DNA of 64,000 nucleotides from Planctomycetota bacterium (GTDB lineage: Bacteria > Planctomycetota > PUPC01 > JACPCR01). The position numbers were made by a program, and so were the translations under genes. Below the pieces are notes generated by a model. The model was not told where the DNA came from, searched no databases, and saw only the letters and a list, made by a program, of their open reading frames with translations. Positions 18,336-27,542 of this stretch are shown one piece after another. How positions within the stretch are numbered: the stretch's first letter is position 1; the number at the start of each line of letters is the position of its first letter. The stretch is from positions 62,001 through 126,000 of the forward strand of contig JACPCR010000052.1 in the NCBI GenBank assembly GCA_016179685.1. Reading direction: 5' to 3'.

Positions 18336-19130
18336 TCAGTCCTCCTCCTCCCTTCGTCCAGCGCCCGCGCCGCACAACCCTCGTTCCGATGTTTTGATGA
18401 AAGCCAGAATCGCGCGAACCTCCGCCGAGTCGGCCATGCCTCGCAAGCGGGCCACCGCATTCGTAACGCTCAAACCCGACCGATAGAGGATGCGATGCGC
18501 TTCTTTCACCCTCTCTCGCTGCTCGGCCGTCATTCCGGCCCTCCTCATGCCCACCACGTTCAATCCACGCACCTTCGAGTTCCCTTCCACCAGCATGAAG
18601 GGGGGAACATCCTTGGAGACCCGGGCCTGGCCGCCGATCATGACCACCGGCCCCACCTTGACGAACTGGTGAATCACCACGTTGCCCGAGATGAAGGCGC
18701 GGTCACCGATCGTCACGTGGCCCGCCAGCAGCGCCCCGTTGGCGATCGTCGTCCAATGGCCCACCCGGCAGTCATGCCCGATGTGACACATCCCCAGCAA
18801 GAAATTGTCATCCCCCACCTCCGTCCTCTTCCCCGGCTTGCTCGACCGGTGAATCGTGGCATATTCTCGCACGATGTTCCTGGCTCCCAGAGTCAAGCCG
18901 CCCCCACCGCCCACCAGCCCGCGGTCCTGCGCCACGTGCCCGAGCACCGCACCCATGTGGACCACGCAGTCCGGCCCGATGATGCAGTCGCCGCTGAGAT
19001 GCGCGTGCGCCAGCACACGGGTGCGATCGCCCAACCGCACCCCGGCCTCCACGATGGCATAGGGCCCGATCTCGACTTCCGACCCCAGTTCCGCCTTCGA
19101 ATCCACGATGGCCGTGGCATGAATCCCCAT
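18336..19130 (-). CDS. lpxA: Acyl-ACP--UDP-N-acetylglucosamine O-acyltransferase (LpxA)
   Basis: LpxA adds the first 3-hydroxyacyl chain to UDP-GlcNAc in lipid A synthesis. The 264-residue protein has the left-handed parallel beta-helix hexapeptide repeats (HATAIVDSKAELGSEVEIGPYAIVEAGV, split over several turns), the catalytic His in MCHIGHDCRVG, and family blocks such as REYATIHRSS, GNVVIHQFVKVG and VEGNSKVRGLNVVGMRRAG. The C-terminal helical part (EQRERVKEAHRILYRSG) is complete, followed by a charged tail. It implies a lipopolysaccharide outer membrane. Other lpx genes are not in the window, so lpxA is separated from its usual neighbours. Confidence 0.96.
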   Translation of the reverse strand: MGIHATAIVDSKAELGSEVEIGPYAIVEAGVRLGDRTRVLAHAHLSGDCIIGPDCVVHMGAVLGHVAQDRGLVGGGGGLTLGARNIVREYATIHRSSKPGKRTEVGDDNFLLGMCHIGHDCRVGHWTTIANGALLAGHVTIGDRAFISGNVVIHQFVKVGPVVMIGGQARVSKDVPPFMLVEGNSKVRGLNVVGMRRAGMTAEQRERVKEAHRILYRSGLSVTNAVARLRGMADSAEVRAILAFIKTSERGLCGAGAGRREEED

Positions 19131-19154
19131 GGGTATCGCGTCCCGTCTGCTGCC

Positions 19155-19188
19155 CGGGTTCGAAAATGCGGGTGCATTTCCGAACCCG
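19155..19188. repeat. 15-bp intergenic hairpin with GGGT loop
   Basis: Arms 19155-19169 and 19174-19188 pair with one mismatch around a GGGT loop; the inner part reads AAATGC-GGGT-GCATTT. Same loop and inner geometry as 13382-13437. It lies between the enolase-type gene and lpxA, both minus strand. Confidence 0.75.
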
Positions 19189-19205
19189 TCTACGAGAACC
19201 CAGAA

Positions 19206-20240
19206 CTAACCCACCCGGTATCTTTCCGCGGCATTCTCGTCCAGGTCCACCCCGAGGCCGGGCTTCTCCGGGACCTTCACGAAACCGTCGGTGGGCCAGA
19301 GCGGTTCCGTAACGATGCTCGCTTCGCGGAGGAACGGCAAAGTATCCTGCGGGAGCACAGCGTTGGGAATCACCGCGTTGACGTGCACGTTGAACGCGGC
19401 CTGGATGTCGTAACAGTGCCCCTCGATCTGCAGCCAGACCGGCACGCCCGCCGCCTCAGCCAGGTGGGCGGCCCGGAAAAGCGTCTCCAGGCTGCCTCCA
19501 ACGTTCAAGTAATCGATCGCGCCCGCCGTCAGATGACGCCATACGTTCTGTGGCTGCGAGCTGTGAAGTGCCACCGGCACCGTCGTTTTCTCCCGGATCA
19601 GCCGATTCCATTCCACCCGATCCTGCGTCACGGGGTCCTCCAGGCACTCCACCCGGTAACCTTCCACCTGGCGCGCGATCCGGATGGCCACCGAAGGCTG
19701 TTCGAACGTGCAGTTCGGGTCGATCCGGATGGCATAATCGGGCCCGGCAGCAGCCGTCATCGCCTTGACCTGGTCCACCGCGTCCCATGGCCTGGCCTTG
19801 ATCTTGTGAACCTTGAAACCGCGGCGGGCACCTTCCTCCGCGTGTTTCGCCGTCTTGTGCGGCGTTTCGTAAGGAGACCAGTAAGCCATCGGAACGCGGT
19901 CGTGCACCGGGGTGCCGATCAGCCGGTGGAAGGGCACACCCAGGGCCTTTCCCTGAAGATCGAAAAACGCATGGGCCCAGGGACGGCCCAGCTTCCAAGG
20001 CATCAACTCCAGAGGATTCCGGCCCACATAGCTCGATGCCTCCCTCTGAATCACCCCGAGGTCCCGATCGCCCTCGCCCAGGCCCGTCAGCCCCTCGTCG
20101 GTATGGACCCTGACCAGCACGTAGGAATCTTCTTCCTCCGGCGTGGTGTTCATGCGCGCCCGCCAGTCGGCCATCGCCTCTCGGTAGGAAGCCTGCCACG
20201 GAACAAACACCCGAAAACAATCAATGCGCGTGATCTTCAT
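19206..20240 (-). CDS. Divergent enolase-superfamily protein (mandelate racemase-like)
   Basis: The start is the ATG at 20240 (MKITRIDCFRVFVPW), which overlaps the end of tex by 20 bases; longer frames lie inside tex. The 344-residue product has the capping domain and barrel of the superfamily. A KIK (KxK) motif is in HKIKARPWD, and ligands are visible in IRIDPNC and CLEDPV. At the third metal-ligand position, where the family has a Glu, the strand reads VALHSSQPQN with no acid. The later acid/base block is VWLQIEGHCYD. Catalysis may therefore differ from ordinary members. The tight overlap with tex suggests co-transcription. Confidence 0.85.
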   Translation of the reverse strand: MKITRIDCFRVFVPWQASYREAMADWRARMNTTPEEEDSYVLVRVHTDEGLTGLGEGDRDLGVIQREASSYVGRNPLELMPWKLGRPWAHAFFDLQGKALGVPFHRLIGTPVHDRVPMAYWSPYETPHKTAKHAEEGARRGFKVHKIKARPWDAVDQVKAMTAAAGPDYAIRIDPNCTFEQPSVAIRIARQVEGYRVECLEDPVTQDRVEWNRLIREKTTVPVALHSSQPQNVWRHLTAGAIDYLNVGGSLETLFRAAHLAEAAGVPVWLQIEGHCYDIQAAFNVHVNAVIPNAVLPQDTLPFLREASIVTEPLWPTDGFVKVPEKPGLGVDLDENAAERYRVG

Positions 20241-22857
20241 GGGATTTGCCCTCCGATCGTGCCGCAAGAGAAGGCGTGTCGGCCCGGCGCTGAGCCGCCG
20301 GGCCATCCCCGGAAGCGACGATCTCGACAGGCCCTCCGTCTCCGGGGCCGGGACCGCCCGGGTGACCCTCACGCGCCATAGCCGATGACGCTGCCCCCAC
20401 CACGGCACTCGTGGTCGGCCCATCGGCTCGGACCGCTCTGGACTCGCTCGACACGGCAGCGGACTCCATTGCGGCCGCAGGCGCGAGGATTGCAGATGCC
20501 GCGGCCGCGCCTCCTGGGGCCGCATCTGCTGCGGCGACACCCGACGCGACCGGAGAGGCCGCAGGAACTGACGTGCCGGGCCCTGAAGGGGCCTGGGAAC
20601 CGTCGCCTGTCATGGGCGCGGGAGCAAATGCCGCCGCCGCCGATTCGCCGGACATCGCGGCCCGAGACTCCGGCGGGGTCACGCGGTCCCGCCGGCCCAC
20701 CTGCTTCATGCTCAGGCTGATCCGGTTGCGCGCCGCGTCCACCTTGAGGACCTTCACCGTGACGCGATCGCCTACGCTCACCACCACGCTTGGATCGCTC
20801 ACGAACTTTTTCGAGAGTTGTGAGACATGCACCAGTCCTTCTCTCTGCATGCCGAGATCGATGAAAGCGCCGAAATTCGTCACGTTCGTCACCGTGCCCC
20901 TCACCACCATCCCTTCCCGCAGCTCACCCTCCGCAGGAGGCTCGGACACCAGGCTCGCGGGATCCAAAACGCCGCGGGCATCCCGACCCCCGCGCCTCAG
21001 TTCCTCTCGAATGACCCGCAGGGTCGCCTTGCCCACGTTACCCGATAGGAATTTCTCCCAGGGAATCTTCTCTAAGTGAGCCGGGTCCTCCATCAACTCC
21101 AACACCGTCTTCCCCGCACAAGCTGCCATCTCTCTCACCAGCTCGTATCGGCTGGGATGAACGCGCGTCCGGTCCAGCGGCTCTACGCCGTCCGGAATGA
21201 CCAGAAAACCAGCAGCCCGTTCCCAACTCTGCGGGGGCAGGTCCGGCATCAACGCGACCTCAGACCGGCTCGTCCAGGGCCCCTTGTCCTTTCGGCGTGC
21301 GATGAGGGCCGCCGCCAGCGATGGGGAGAGGCCCGAGACCCGGCTCATCAGGGACAGCGGGGCGGCATTCAGGTTGACTCCGACCTCGTGAATGCAGGAG
21401 ACCAGCACCTCCTCCAGCCGGGCGCTCAATCGTTCAGCCGACACTTCCTGCTGGTACTGTCCCACCCCGATCGACTTGGGGTCCACCTTCGACAGTTCCG
21501 ATAGAGGGTCCTGGAAACGCCGGGCGATGCTCACGGCGGCACGCGCCGCGACGTCCAAATCCGGCAACTCCTCCTGCCCCAGGTCAGAAGTCGCATAGAG
21601 CTGGACCCCGGTCTTGTTGACCAGGGTTTGCACGACCTGCCGGTCCGTCACCTGCCGCAGGGCCTCTCGCACCAGGATCTCTATCTCGCGGGCATGGGGC
21701 CCATTGCCGATGCAGACCACGTCGATGCGGTGTCTCCGGACCAGGGATTTCACCCTTTCGACGCCCGCCGTCTTTCTCTTCTCCGAGTGGCCGAAATGGA
21801 GGGTCGCGGCCTCCAAAAAACGCCCGGCCCCATCCACGGCAGCCAGCTTCACCCCGCCGCGGTGAATCGGGTCCGCTCCCAGAACCCGAAGGCCACGGGC
21901 CGGCGGAGACAGGAGCACCTTCCGCAGGTTTCTCGCAAAAACTTCAATGGCGTCCTCTTCTGCCGATCGCCAGAGTTCCTCTCGGACCTGGCGGCCCACC
22001 TCGGGCAGCAACAGCCGATCCCTCGCATCCTCCAACGCCCTCTCGATGAGCTCCACAATCTCCGGATCGGACGTATGAATGACCTTGCGCCTCAAATACT
22101 CGAGGAATCGATGGTTGTCGATCTCCACCTCGAACTGGATGACACCCTCGGCCTCGCCGCGGCGAATGGCCATCAGGCGATGCGGCGGAATCTCGCCCAG
22201 CCGTTCCTGGAGATCAAAATAGGGCTTGAACTTCCCGGCCAGCCCCTCTTTCCCGGCGACCACCCGGGACATCCCTACGCCCTCTTTCCAGAAACAGGCC
22301 CGCAGGTGTTTCCGGACCTCGAGGTCCTGTTCCATCTGCTCCGCCAGAATCCGCAACGCCCCATCCAGCGCCGCGGCAGCATCCGCGATCTCGTGCTCCG
22401 GGTCCGCCAGCTTGGCAGCCAGAGCGTCAATGTCGCGCCTCCCGTTCCGCTGCATCCAGATCATCATCGCCAGCGAGCCCAGCCCGCGTTCCCGCGCCCG
22501 CGCGCCCTTCGAGCCTTCCGCCGGCTCGCACAGACGCTGGATATCCTCCAACTCCACCACGCTCCAACACGCCTCGATTTCTTGCCGCAAGTCGCTGTTC
22601 AGCTTCTCTTTCGACGCCAAGTCCCGCACCAGCGCTGCCTTCCTCTCCGCCAGATTCTCGTAATACACCCACTGCTCCCGTACCCTCCGGATGCATTCCT
22701 CCCCGAGGTTGCCCACCTCCTCCCGGCCATATCGATCCAGGTAGTAAATGGAATCGCCACTCTGGAGGCGCTCGATAATCCCCTGGACCCGCCTCTCATC
22801 GAGCCGCACATCCCGGGCGATCTGTTGCACCAGCGTCCTGTCCAACATGGAAAGCAT
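20221..22857 (-). CDS. tex: Tex family RNA-binding transcription accessory protein
   Basis: Tex proteins combine an N-terminal helical domain, a YqgF-like nuclease fold, helix-hairpin-helix motifs and an S1 domain, and bind nucleic acids during transcription. Visible here are the helical part (MIWMQRNGRRDIDALA), the YqgF-like strand LRVLGADPIHRGGVKLAAVD, the conserved block VDPKSIGVGQYQQEV, HhH repeats around LNAAPLSLMSRVSGLSPSLA, and the S1 domain GMVVRGTVTNVTNFGAFIDL. A C-terminal tail of roughly 150 residues rich in Ala, Pro and Gly follows and is longer than usual. ATGs at 22857 and 22848 are both possible starts; a GTG at 22896 would add an unlikely leader. Confidence 0.94.
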   Translation of the reverse strand: MLSMLDRTLVQQIARDVRLDERRVQGIIERLQSGDSIYYLDRYGREEVGNLGEECIRRVREQWVYYENLAERKAALVRDLASKEKLNSDLRQEIEACWSVVELEDIQRLCEPAEGSKGARARERGLGSLAMMIWMQRNGRRDIDALAAKLADPEHEIADAAAALDGALRILAEQMEQDLEVRKHLRACFWKEGVGMSRVVAGKEGLAGKFKPYFDLQERLGEIPPHRLMAIRRGEAEGVIQFEVEIDNHRFLEYLRRKVIHTSDPEIVELIERALEDARDRLLLPEVGRQVREELWRSAEEDAIEVFARNLRKVLLSPPARGLRVLGADPIHRGGVKLAAVDGAGRFLEAATLHFGHSEKRKTAGVERVKSLVRRHRIDVVCIGNGPHAREIEILVREALRQVTDRQVVQTLVNKTGVQLYATSDLGQEELPDLDVAARAAVSIARRFQDPLSELSKVDPKSIGVGQYQQEVSAERLSARLEEVLVSCIHEVGVNLNAAPLSLMSRVSGLSPSLAAALIARRKDKGPWTSRSEVALMPDLPPQSWERAAGFLVIPDGVEPLDRTRVHPSRYELVREMAACAGKTVLELMEDPAHLEKIPWEKFLSGNVGKATLRVIREELRRGGRDARGVLDPASLVSEPPAEGELREGMVVRGTVTNVTNFGAFIDLGMQREGLVHVSQLSKKFVSDPSVVVSVGDRVTVKVLKVDAARNRISLSMKQVGRRDRVTPPESRAAMSGESAAAAFAPAPMTGDGSQAPSGPGTSVPAASPVASGVAAADAAPGGAAAASAILAPAAAMESAAVSSESRAVRADGPTTSAVVGAASSAMAREGHPGGPGPGDGGPVEIVASGDGPAAQRRADTPSLAARSEGKSHEDHAH

Positions 22858-22932
22858 CAACCCGCAGGAATTTTTCCGCCCGGCCCCTCTCCCCACGCGG
22901 GGGAAAGACCATAGAGATTCATCTGAAAATGT

Positions 22933-22938
22933 ATTATA
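22933..22938 (-). promoter_or_regulatory. Putative -10 element for tex
   Basis: On the minus strand the hexamer TATAAT lies about 75 bases upstream of the tex start, in an AT-rich pocket. A -35 box at proper spacing is weak. Assignment rests on the -10 match only. Confidence 0.4.
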
Positions 22939-23251
22939 GCGCCACGAAGCGGTAAAAGAAAGAGCTTCAAAAATCTTTCAAGGGACCCATGGACGAACAC
23001 GGTCTCGGGCGGATACAATCTTCAAACGGAGGCTCGGGTAGCTCCGTGGCCGCGGCCGGCACGGGCACAAAAACACGCCGGACGATACACTCATTCAACG
23101 CGGGCCGGATGTCGGATGCCATCAGGGGCCACTTCGGAAGCAGCGTCGCGTCAAACCCGGCGTCCTTCGTCCCCCTGGCCGCCCGCCGGACGAACGTCGG
23201 GCACCCCACCAGGTTGCCGGCAGAAGCCCTTCTTTTTTCCCGAGGTCCAGC
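22939..23251. other. Divergent intergenic region upstream of the efflux genes
   Basis: About 310 bases between tex and the adaptor gene. An open frame at 22989-23255 on the plus strand (88 codons) ends in an ATGA overlap with the adaptor start, but its product is unrecognised and of low protein character. I treat the stretch as non-coding with probable promoters. Confidence 0.35.
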
Positions 23252-24937
23252 ATGAGCCGGAAACTTCTCGCCCTGATCGTCTTGTTGTTTCTGATCATCG
23301 CTGTCCTGGCCGGCGTCCTGATTCACGCCCAAAAACGGTCATTGCCCGGCGGTCCCCTCATGCCCGGCCGCACAACGGACAAGAAGTCCGGCTCGCCCGA
23401 CGCCAGCGACCGCGAGAGCCGCACCACCGTGTCCGCCTTGGGCCGGCTGGAGCCCGAAGGCGAGGTCATCGAGGTCAACGCGGCGGAAGTGGATCGATTG
23501 GAGCGCCTGACCGTCCAGGAAGGCGAAACGGTCGAGTCTGGAGCGGTGCTGGGCTACCTGGAACGGCACGCCGTGCGCCTCGCCGAGAAGAACCAGGCGG
23601 CCAGCCAGCTCGAGGAAGCCAAGAAGCGATACGAGGCGGAAAAGGCTTACGGCGAGGCCCTCGTCAAGGAGGCCGAGCTGGCACTCCAGAGGGCCGAAGA
23701 AATTCTGCCCGTCGAGGTCAGGATCGAGGAGCTCGGCATTCTTCAAAAGGAAGAACTCCTCCTCCAGGACCTCAAGGCGCAGGAAGTCCGGGTCACTCAA
23801 CTCCAGGCCCAACTCGCCGCCGAGACCGCTTTGCACAGGGCCCAAATCCGGGAAGCCGAGCTCCGTGTCCAGGAGGTCGAGTCGCTCTTCCCGATCAACG
23901 TCCAGGCCCAGGAGGCCGTGCTCCGCCAGTTCCAGGCAGAATACGCCCATGCGAAAAGCGATCTTGAGCGCCTGGACAAGCTCACTCAGGGAAAGACCAT
24001 TACCGACGAGGAGGTCCAGCGCAAATCCTCCTTGATGAATCAGAGCCTGGAAAGGATGAAGAATGCCGAGGCCGTCCTCGCCCGCATCAAGAGCGCCCAC
24101 GCCATCGATACGGTCGCCGCCAGCGCCCAGCTCGAGACCGCCAAGGCTCGCCTTCAGAGCACCGAGAGCCAGATCGTCATCCAGCTCCAGGCGGCCATCG
24201 CCGATCTCGAGAAGCTTCGCCGGAGACTGGCCATGGAGACCCTGGGCCGCCGGCCCCGTCCCGGCAGCGACGCTGCGGGTAGCGAAAAACCCTCGCCGGA
24301 CCCCTTCGCGGACCTCAATAACGCCCTTCTCCTCGTCGAGAAGCTCAAGAAGTCCACCCTCGTGGAGCAGGAACTGGCTCGCGCCAAGCTCGCCGCAGCC
24401 CGGTCCAACCTGGCCAGGACCCTCAACAACATCCCCATCGACTCCCTCGAGAAAAGCCTTCAACTCGCCCAGGCGCGCCTCGAATGGTCCATCCTCAAAG
24501 CGCCTTCCGCCGGCGAAATCCTCAAGATTTTCATTCGCCCCGGGGAACAAACCGGGTCCAGCCCCATCCTCAAAATGGGTAACACCCGCCAAATGTACGC
24601 CGTCGCCGAAGTCTATGAAACCGACATCGGCCTCGTCCGTAAGGGACAGCCCGCTAGCGTCTCCAGCCCGGCCCTCCGCCAGCCTATCGATGGCGAGGTC
24701 GAACACATCGGCCGCATGATCTTCAAAAACGACGTCCTCTCCGTCGACCCTGCCGCCGATACCGATGCGCGCGTCATCGAGGTCCGCATTAAGCTGCGGG
24801 ACAGTTTCTCGGCGGCTAGCCTGACCAACCTCCAGGTCGATGTCCGTATCCAGGTCGGACCCGGCAGCACGGCCAGAGGGGGAAGCGGGTACGTCCCCCC
24901 TGTCTCGGACGCAGTCGCCCGGTTCACCTCCCCATAA
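23252..24937 (+). CDS. Periplasmic adaptor (membrane fusion protein), DevB/HlyD-like
   Basis: The 561-residue protein has an N-terminal membrane anchor (residues 5-26, LLALIVLLFLIIAVLAGVLI). The start of the mature part, TTVSALGRLEPEGEVIEV, closely follows the DevB-type adaptor signature. A lipoyl-like half (LTVQEGETVESGAVLGYLE) is followed by an unusually long coiled-coil hairpin (about 110-400), rich in Glu, Ala, Leu and Lys, and a beta-barrel end (ILKAPSAGEILKIFIRPGEQ). DevB-type adaptors link an ABC exporter (DevCA) to TolC; in cyanobacteria that pump exports heterocyst glycolipids. No ABC transporter gene adjoins here. The TolC-like gene starts 39 bases downstream. Confidence 0.87.
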   Translation: MSRKLLALIVLLFLIIAVLAGVLIHAQKRSLPGGPLMPGRTTDKKSGSPDASDRESRTTVSALGRLEPEGEVIEVNAAEVDRLERLTVQEGETVESGAVLGYLERHAVRLAEKNQAASQLEEAKKRYEAEKAYGEALVKEAELALQRAEEILPVEVRIEELGILQKEELLLQDLKAQEVRVTQLQAQLAAETALHRAQIREAELRVQEVESLFPINVQAQEAVLRQFQAEYAHAKSDLERLDKLTQGKTITDEEVQRKSSLMNQSLERMKNAEAVLARIKSAHAIDTVAASAQLETAKARLQSTESQIVIQLQAAIADLEKLRRRLAMETLGRRPRPGSDAAGSEKPSPDPFADLNNALLLVEKLKKSTLVEQELARAKLAAARSNLARTLNNIPIDSLEKSLQLAQARLEWSILKAPSAGEILKIFIRPGEQTGSSPILKMGNTRQMYAVAEVYETDIGLVRKGQPASVSSPALRQPIDGEVEHIGRMIFKNDVLSVDPAADTDARVIEVRIKLRDSFSAASLTNLQVDVRIQVGPGSTARGGSGYVPPVSDAVARFTSP

Positions 24938-24976
24938 TGAGCATCCCGATACCTGACACCTGGAACCTTACCCTCA

Positions 24977-26644
24977 ATGCCTGCACTTTCCTTTTCTCCA
25001 TTCGTGTCGGGCTCTCGCATCCGAGTCCTTGACGCCTCCCTTCCCCTGGCTTTCCTCCTCTTTCCCTGGCTCGGGGCCGCGCTCTGGGGCGAGCCCGCCT
25101 CCCCCTCGCACACCGAGGAGGCCGCCGAGGAGAGCGTGGAAGCGGGCGTCACCGCCGTTTCAGAAGTGCGCGCCACCCTCCGCCAGGTCATCCTCCTCGC
25201 CGCGCGCAAGAACCTCAACCTCCAGGCCGCACGGCTCAACCCGGATATCCTCTGGGACGAAGTCCTCCAGGCCGAATCCCTCTATGACTCTGTGCTGACC
25301 ACCGAGGTCAACGGCAACAAGTCCAGAAGCCAGACCATCTCCCAACTCGCTGGCGCGGATTTGAACAGGACGCAGCGTGCCGACGTGAACGTTGCCCTCC
25401 GGCGCAAGTTCCTTACCGGGACGCAGCTCACCGGAGGATGGGAAAACCTCCGCGAGCGCAACAACTCCCTCTTTGTCACGGTCGATCCTTATTACACCAG
25501 CCGCCTCGGCGTGAACGTGACCCAGCCCCTCCTCAAGGGCCGGGGCTTCGCCGTCAGTGAAGGCCCCATCCGCATGGCCGAGAACAGCCGCCTCATCGGT
25601 GCCTTGGAGGCCCGACGCACCGCCATCGATATCGTCGGCCGCGCCGAAAAAGCCTACTGGGACCTTCTTTTCACCAAAGAAAACCTCAAGGTCCAGGAAC
25701 TGGCCCTCCAGCAGGCTCAGGTCCTCGTCGAGGATACCCGGCAGAAATCCTCCGCCGGCATCCTCACCGAGAACGACCTCCTTCTGGCCCAGGCCGAAGC
25801 CGCTGACCGCGAAGAATTGATCATCCTCGCCGAGCAGGAGGTTCATGGGGCTGAAGACCAGCTCAAGACCATCACGAACCTCATCGAAAATCCCCTCCTC
25901 TGGGACGCTCGGATCATCCCTCTGACGGCCCCGCCTGACCCGGGCCCGGTCCCCGAATCAGAAGGCCTGGCCGACCAGGCGTTCCAGAACCGGCCGGACT
26001 ACCTCAGCTCCAAGAAAGACCTGGAGAATCGGGACATCGCAGTGGTGATGGCAAAGAACGCCCGGTATCCCCAGCTCGATCTCAATGCCTCCTTCACGCT
26101 CAATGGTATCACGGACGGCCTCGGGGATTCCTTCGCGGCCGTCGGCACGATGGATTTCTACGATTGGGGCGTCGGCGTCTCCCTCGATCTGCCCATCGGC
26201 CTCCGGTCCGGTCGAAGCCTCTTCAAGCGCCGCCAGGCGGAAAAGGCTCAGGCTCTCCTCCAATTCAGGGAGCTCGGAAACCAGATCGTGGCCGAGGTCC
26301 GGGACGCGCACCGGAGCACCGGGGCCGCCCAGAAGCGCATTCGCACCACCGAGGCCGCACGCAAGCTCCGTGAGGCCAAGCTCGCTTCGGAAGAAGAGCT
26401 CTACAAGGCGGGGCGATCCACGACGAGCGACCTTCTGGAGTTCCAGCTCGACCTCGCGCAGGCGAGGACACACCATCTCCGCGCCCAGCTCGCTCTGCTC
26501 AAGTCGCTCGTCGACCTCGAGACCGCCAAGGGCACCCTCCTGCAGTCCCGCGGCCTCTCGTTCCTGGACAAGCTCGCCGATGCCGGGGAAGCCGCCACCC
26601 CGCCAAAGGAAACCCGGGACGCGAACGGCACGGGTGAACCGTGA
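24977..26644 (+). CDS. TolC-family outer membrane efflux channel
   Basis: The 555-residue protein starts with a long signal-like segment (about residues 17-38, LDASLPLAFLLFPWLGAALWG). The body is two repeats of the outer-membrane efflux fold: long amphipathic helices (AVSEVRATLRQVILLAARKN and EKAYWDLLFTKENLKVQELA) alternate with beta strands that end in VTQPLLKGRGF, a TolC-family hallmark, and LDLNASFTLNG. It should form the trimeric outer-membrane duct used by the adaptor encoded just upstream. The exported substrate is unknown. Confidence 0.9.
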   Translation: MPALSFSPFVSGSRIRVLDASLPLAFLLFPWLGAALWGEPASPSHTEEAAEESVEAGVTAVSEVRATLRQVILLAARKNLNLQAARLNPDILWDEVLQAESLYDSVLTTEVNGNKSRSQTISQLAGADLNRTQRADVNVALRRKFLTGTQLTGGWENLRERNNSLFVTVDPYYTSRLGVNVTQPLLKGRGFAVSEGPIRMAENSRLIGALEARRTAIDIVGRAEKAYWDLLFTKENLKVQELALQQAQVLVEDTRQKSSAGILTENDLLLAQAEAADREELIILAEQEVHGAEDQLKTITNLIENPLLWDARIIPLTAPPDPGPVPESEGLADQAFQNRPDYLSSKKDLENRDIAVVMAKNARYPQLDLNASFTLNGITDGLGDSFAAVGTMDFYDWGVGVSLDLPIGLRSGRSLFKRRQAEKAQALLQFRELGNQIVAEVRDAHRSTGAAQKRIRTTEAARKLREAKLASEEELYKAGRSTTSDLLEFQLDLAQARTHHLRAQLALLKSLVDLETAKGTLLQSRGLSFLDKLADAGEAATPPKETRDANGTGEP

Positions 26645-26702
26645 CCGATTCGGCGGAGGCATGCGCCGATGCGCGCCTTCCTTCGTCCGGCGCCGGGCAC
26701 CC

Positions 26703-26722
26703 TCACACCTCGCGAGGTGTGA
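26703..26722. terminator. 20-bp perfect palindrome between convergent genes
   Basis: TCACACCTCG followed by its exact reverse complement, then a GC-rich second inverted repeat. It lies between the TolC-like gene and the phosphopantetheinyl transferase gene, which converge, so a shared terminator is likely. Confidence 0.6.
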
Positions 26723-26753
26723 CCGGGCCCGTCGGCCCGTATGCCCTCCGCCC

Positions 26754-27488
26754 TTACAGCGTTTCAGATTGAAGAGCCCAGCATTGGAGGCCCCATCCGC
26801 GCCCCTGGGCCGCCACCGCCGCCGCATAGCCGCCGCCTACGTCCAGCGCCCGCAGTTCCCAGGCGTCCGCTGCGCCCGCGTCGTTCCGCGTGGCGAGCAA
26901 CCGGGCCGACTCGCCCGGCACAAACGAAACATCGAAGCTTCCCAGCGCCAGCGCCAGCCCCTTGCCCCGCGCCTTGATGTACGCCTCCTTGCGCGTCCAA
27001 CAATTGAAAAACGCCTCCTCCTTCTGCCACGCCGGCAAGACCCGGTAGACCGAAAACTCCTGGGGCGAAAAAACACCCTCGGCCACCCGGTCGGCGTTCT
27101 CGACCGTCCGCCGGCGTTCGATGTCCACCCCGACGTCCCGGCCCGCAGCGAATCCCAGTAGAACTTGATCGCCCGAATGGGAGACGTTGAAACGCACGTC
27201 GTGCAGGCCCAGCGACGGGTCCAGCGCCGGCTTGCCATACGCGCTGGTCACGAACCGCACCGACTCCGGCTTCAGCCCCAGGTAGCGGCCGAGCAGATTC
27301 CTCAGAACACCACGGGCCACAACGGACCGCTGCCGATCTTTCTCGAAGCGATAACGATCGGCACGGGCAACCTCGCCAGCAGACAGCACACCCCTCAAGT
27401 CCTCGACCCTGCAGGACGCCGAGTCGATCGCAACCTGCCAGACCTGCACCTCGCCGTCCGGCAGCATCGGCCGCATCGGCCCAACCAT
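26754..27488 (-). CDS. 4'-phosphopantetheinyl transferase, Sfp type
   Basis: Sfp-type enzymes move the phosphopantetheine arm from CoA onto a serine of acyl or peptidyl carrier domains. The start is placed at the ATG at 27488 because a GGGAGG ribosome-binding site lies 4 bases upstream; another ATG at 27515 lacks one. The 244-residue length fits the Sfp class. Motifs: FNVSHSGDQV, VGVDIERRR (magnesium-binding) and FFNCWTRKEAYIKARGKGL. It is the only such gene in the window, and the four acyl carrier domains of the polyketide synthases 6-30 kb away are its likely substrates. A PptH-like metallophosphoesterase gene lies 366 bases upstream on the same strand. Confidence 0.95.
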   Translation of the reverse strand: MVGPMRPMLPDGEVQVWQVAIDSASCRVEDLRGVLSAGEVARADRYRFEKDRQRSVVARGVLRNLLGRYLGLKPESVRFVTSAYGKPALDPSLGLHDVRFNVSHSGDQVLLGFAAGRDVGVDIERRRTVENADRVAEGVFSPQEFSVYRVLPAWQKEEAFFNCWTRKEAYIKARGKGLALALGSFDVSFVPGESARLLATRNDAGAADAWELRALDVGGGYAAAVAAQGRGWGLQCWALQSETL

Positions 27489-27542
27489 CCAGCCTCCCAG
27501 CTTCCTATTGGTCATGAATCGTGGTTCTGTTAGAACGCCCTG

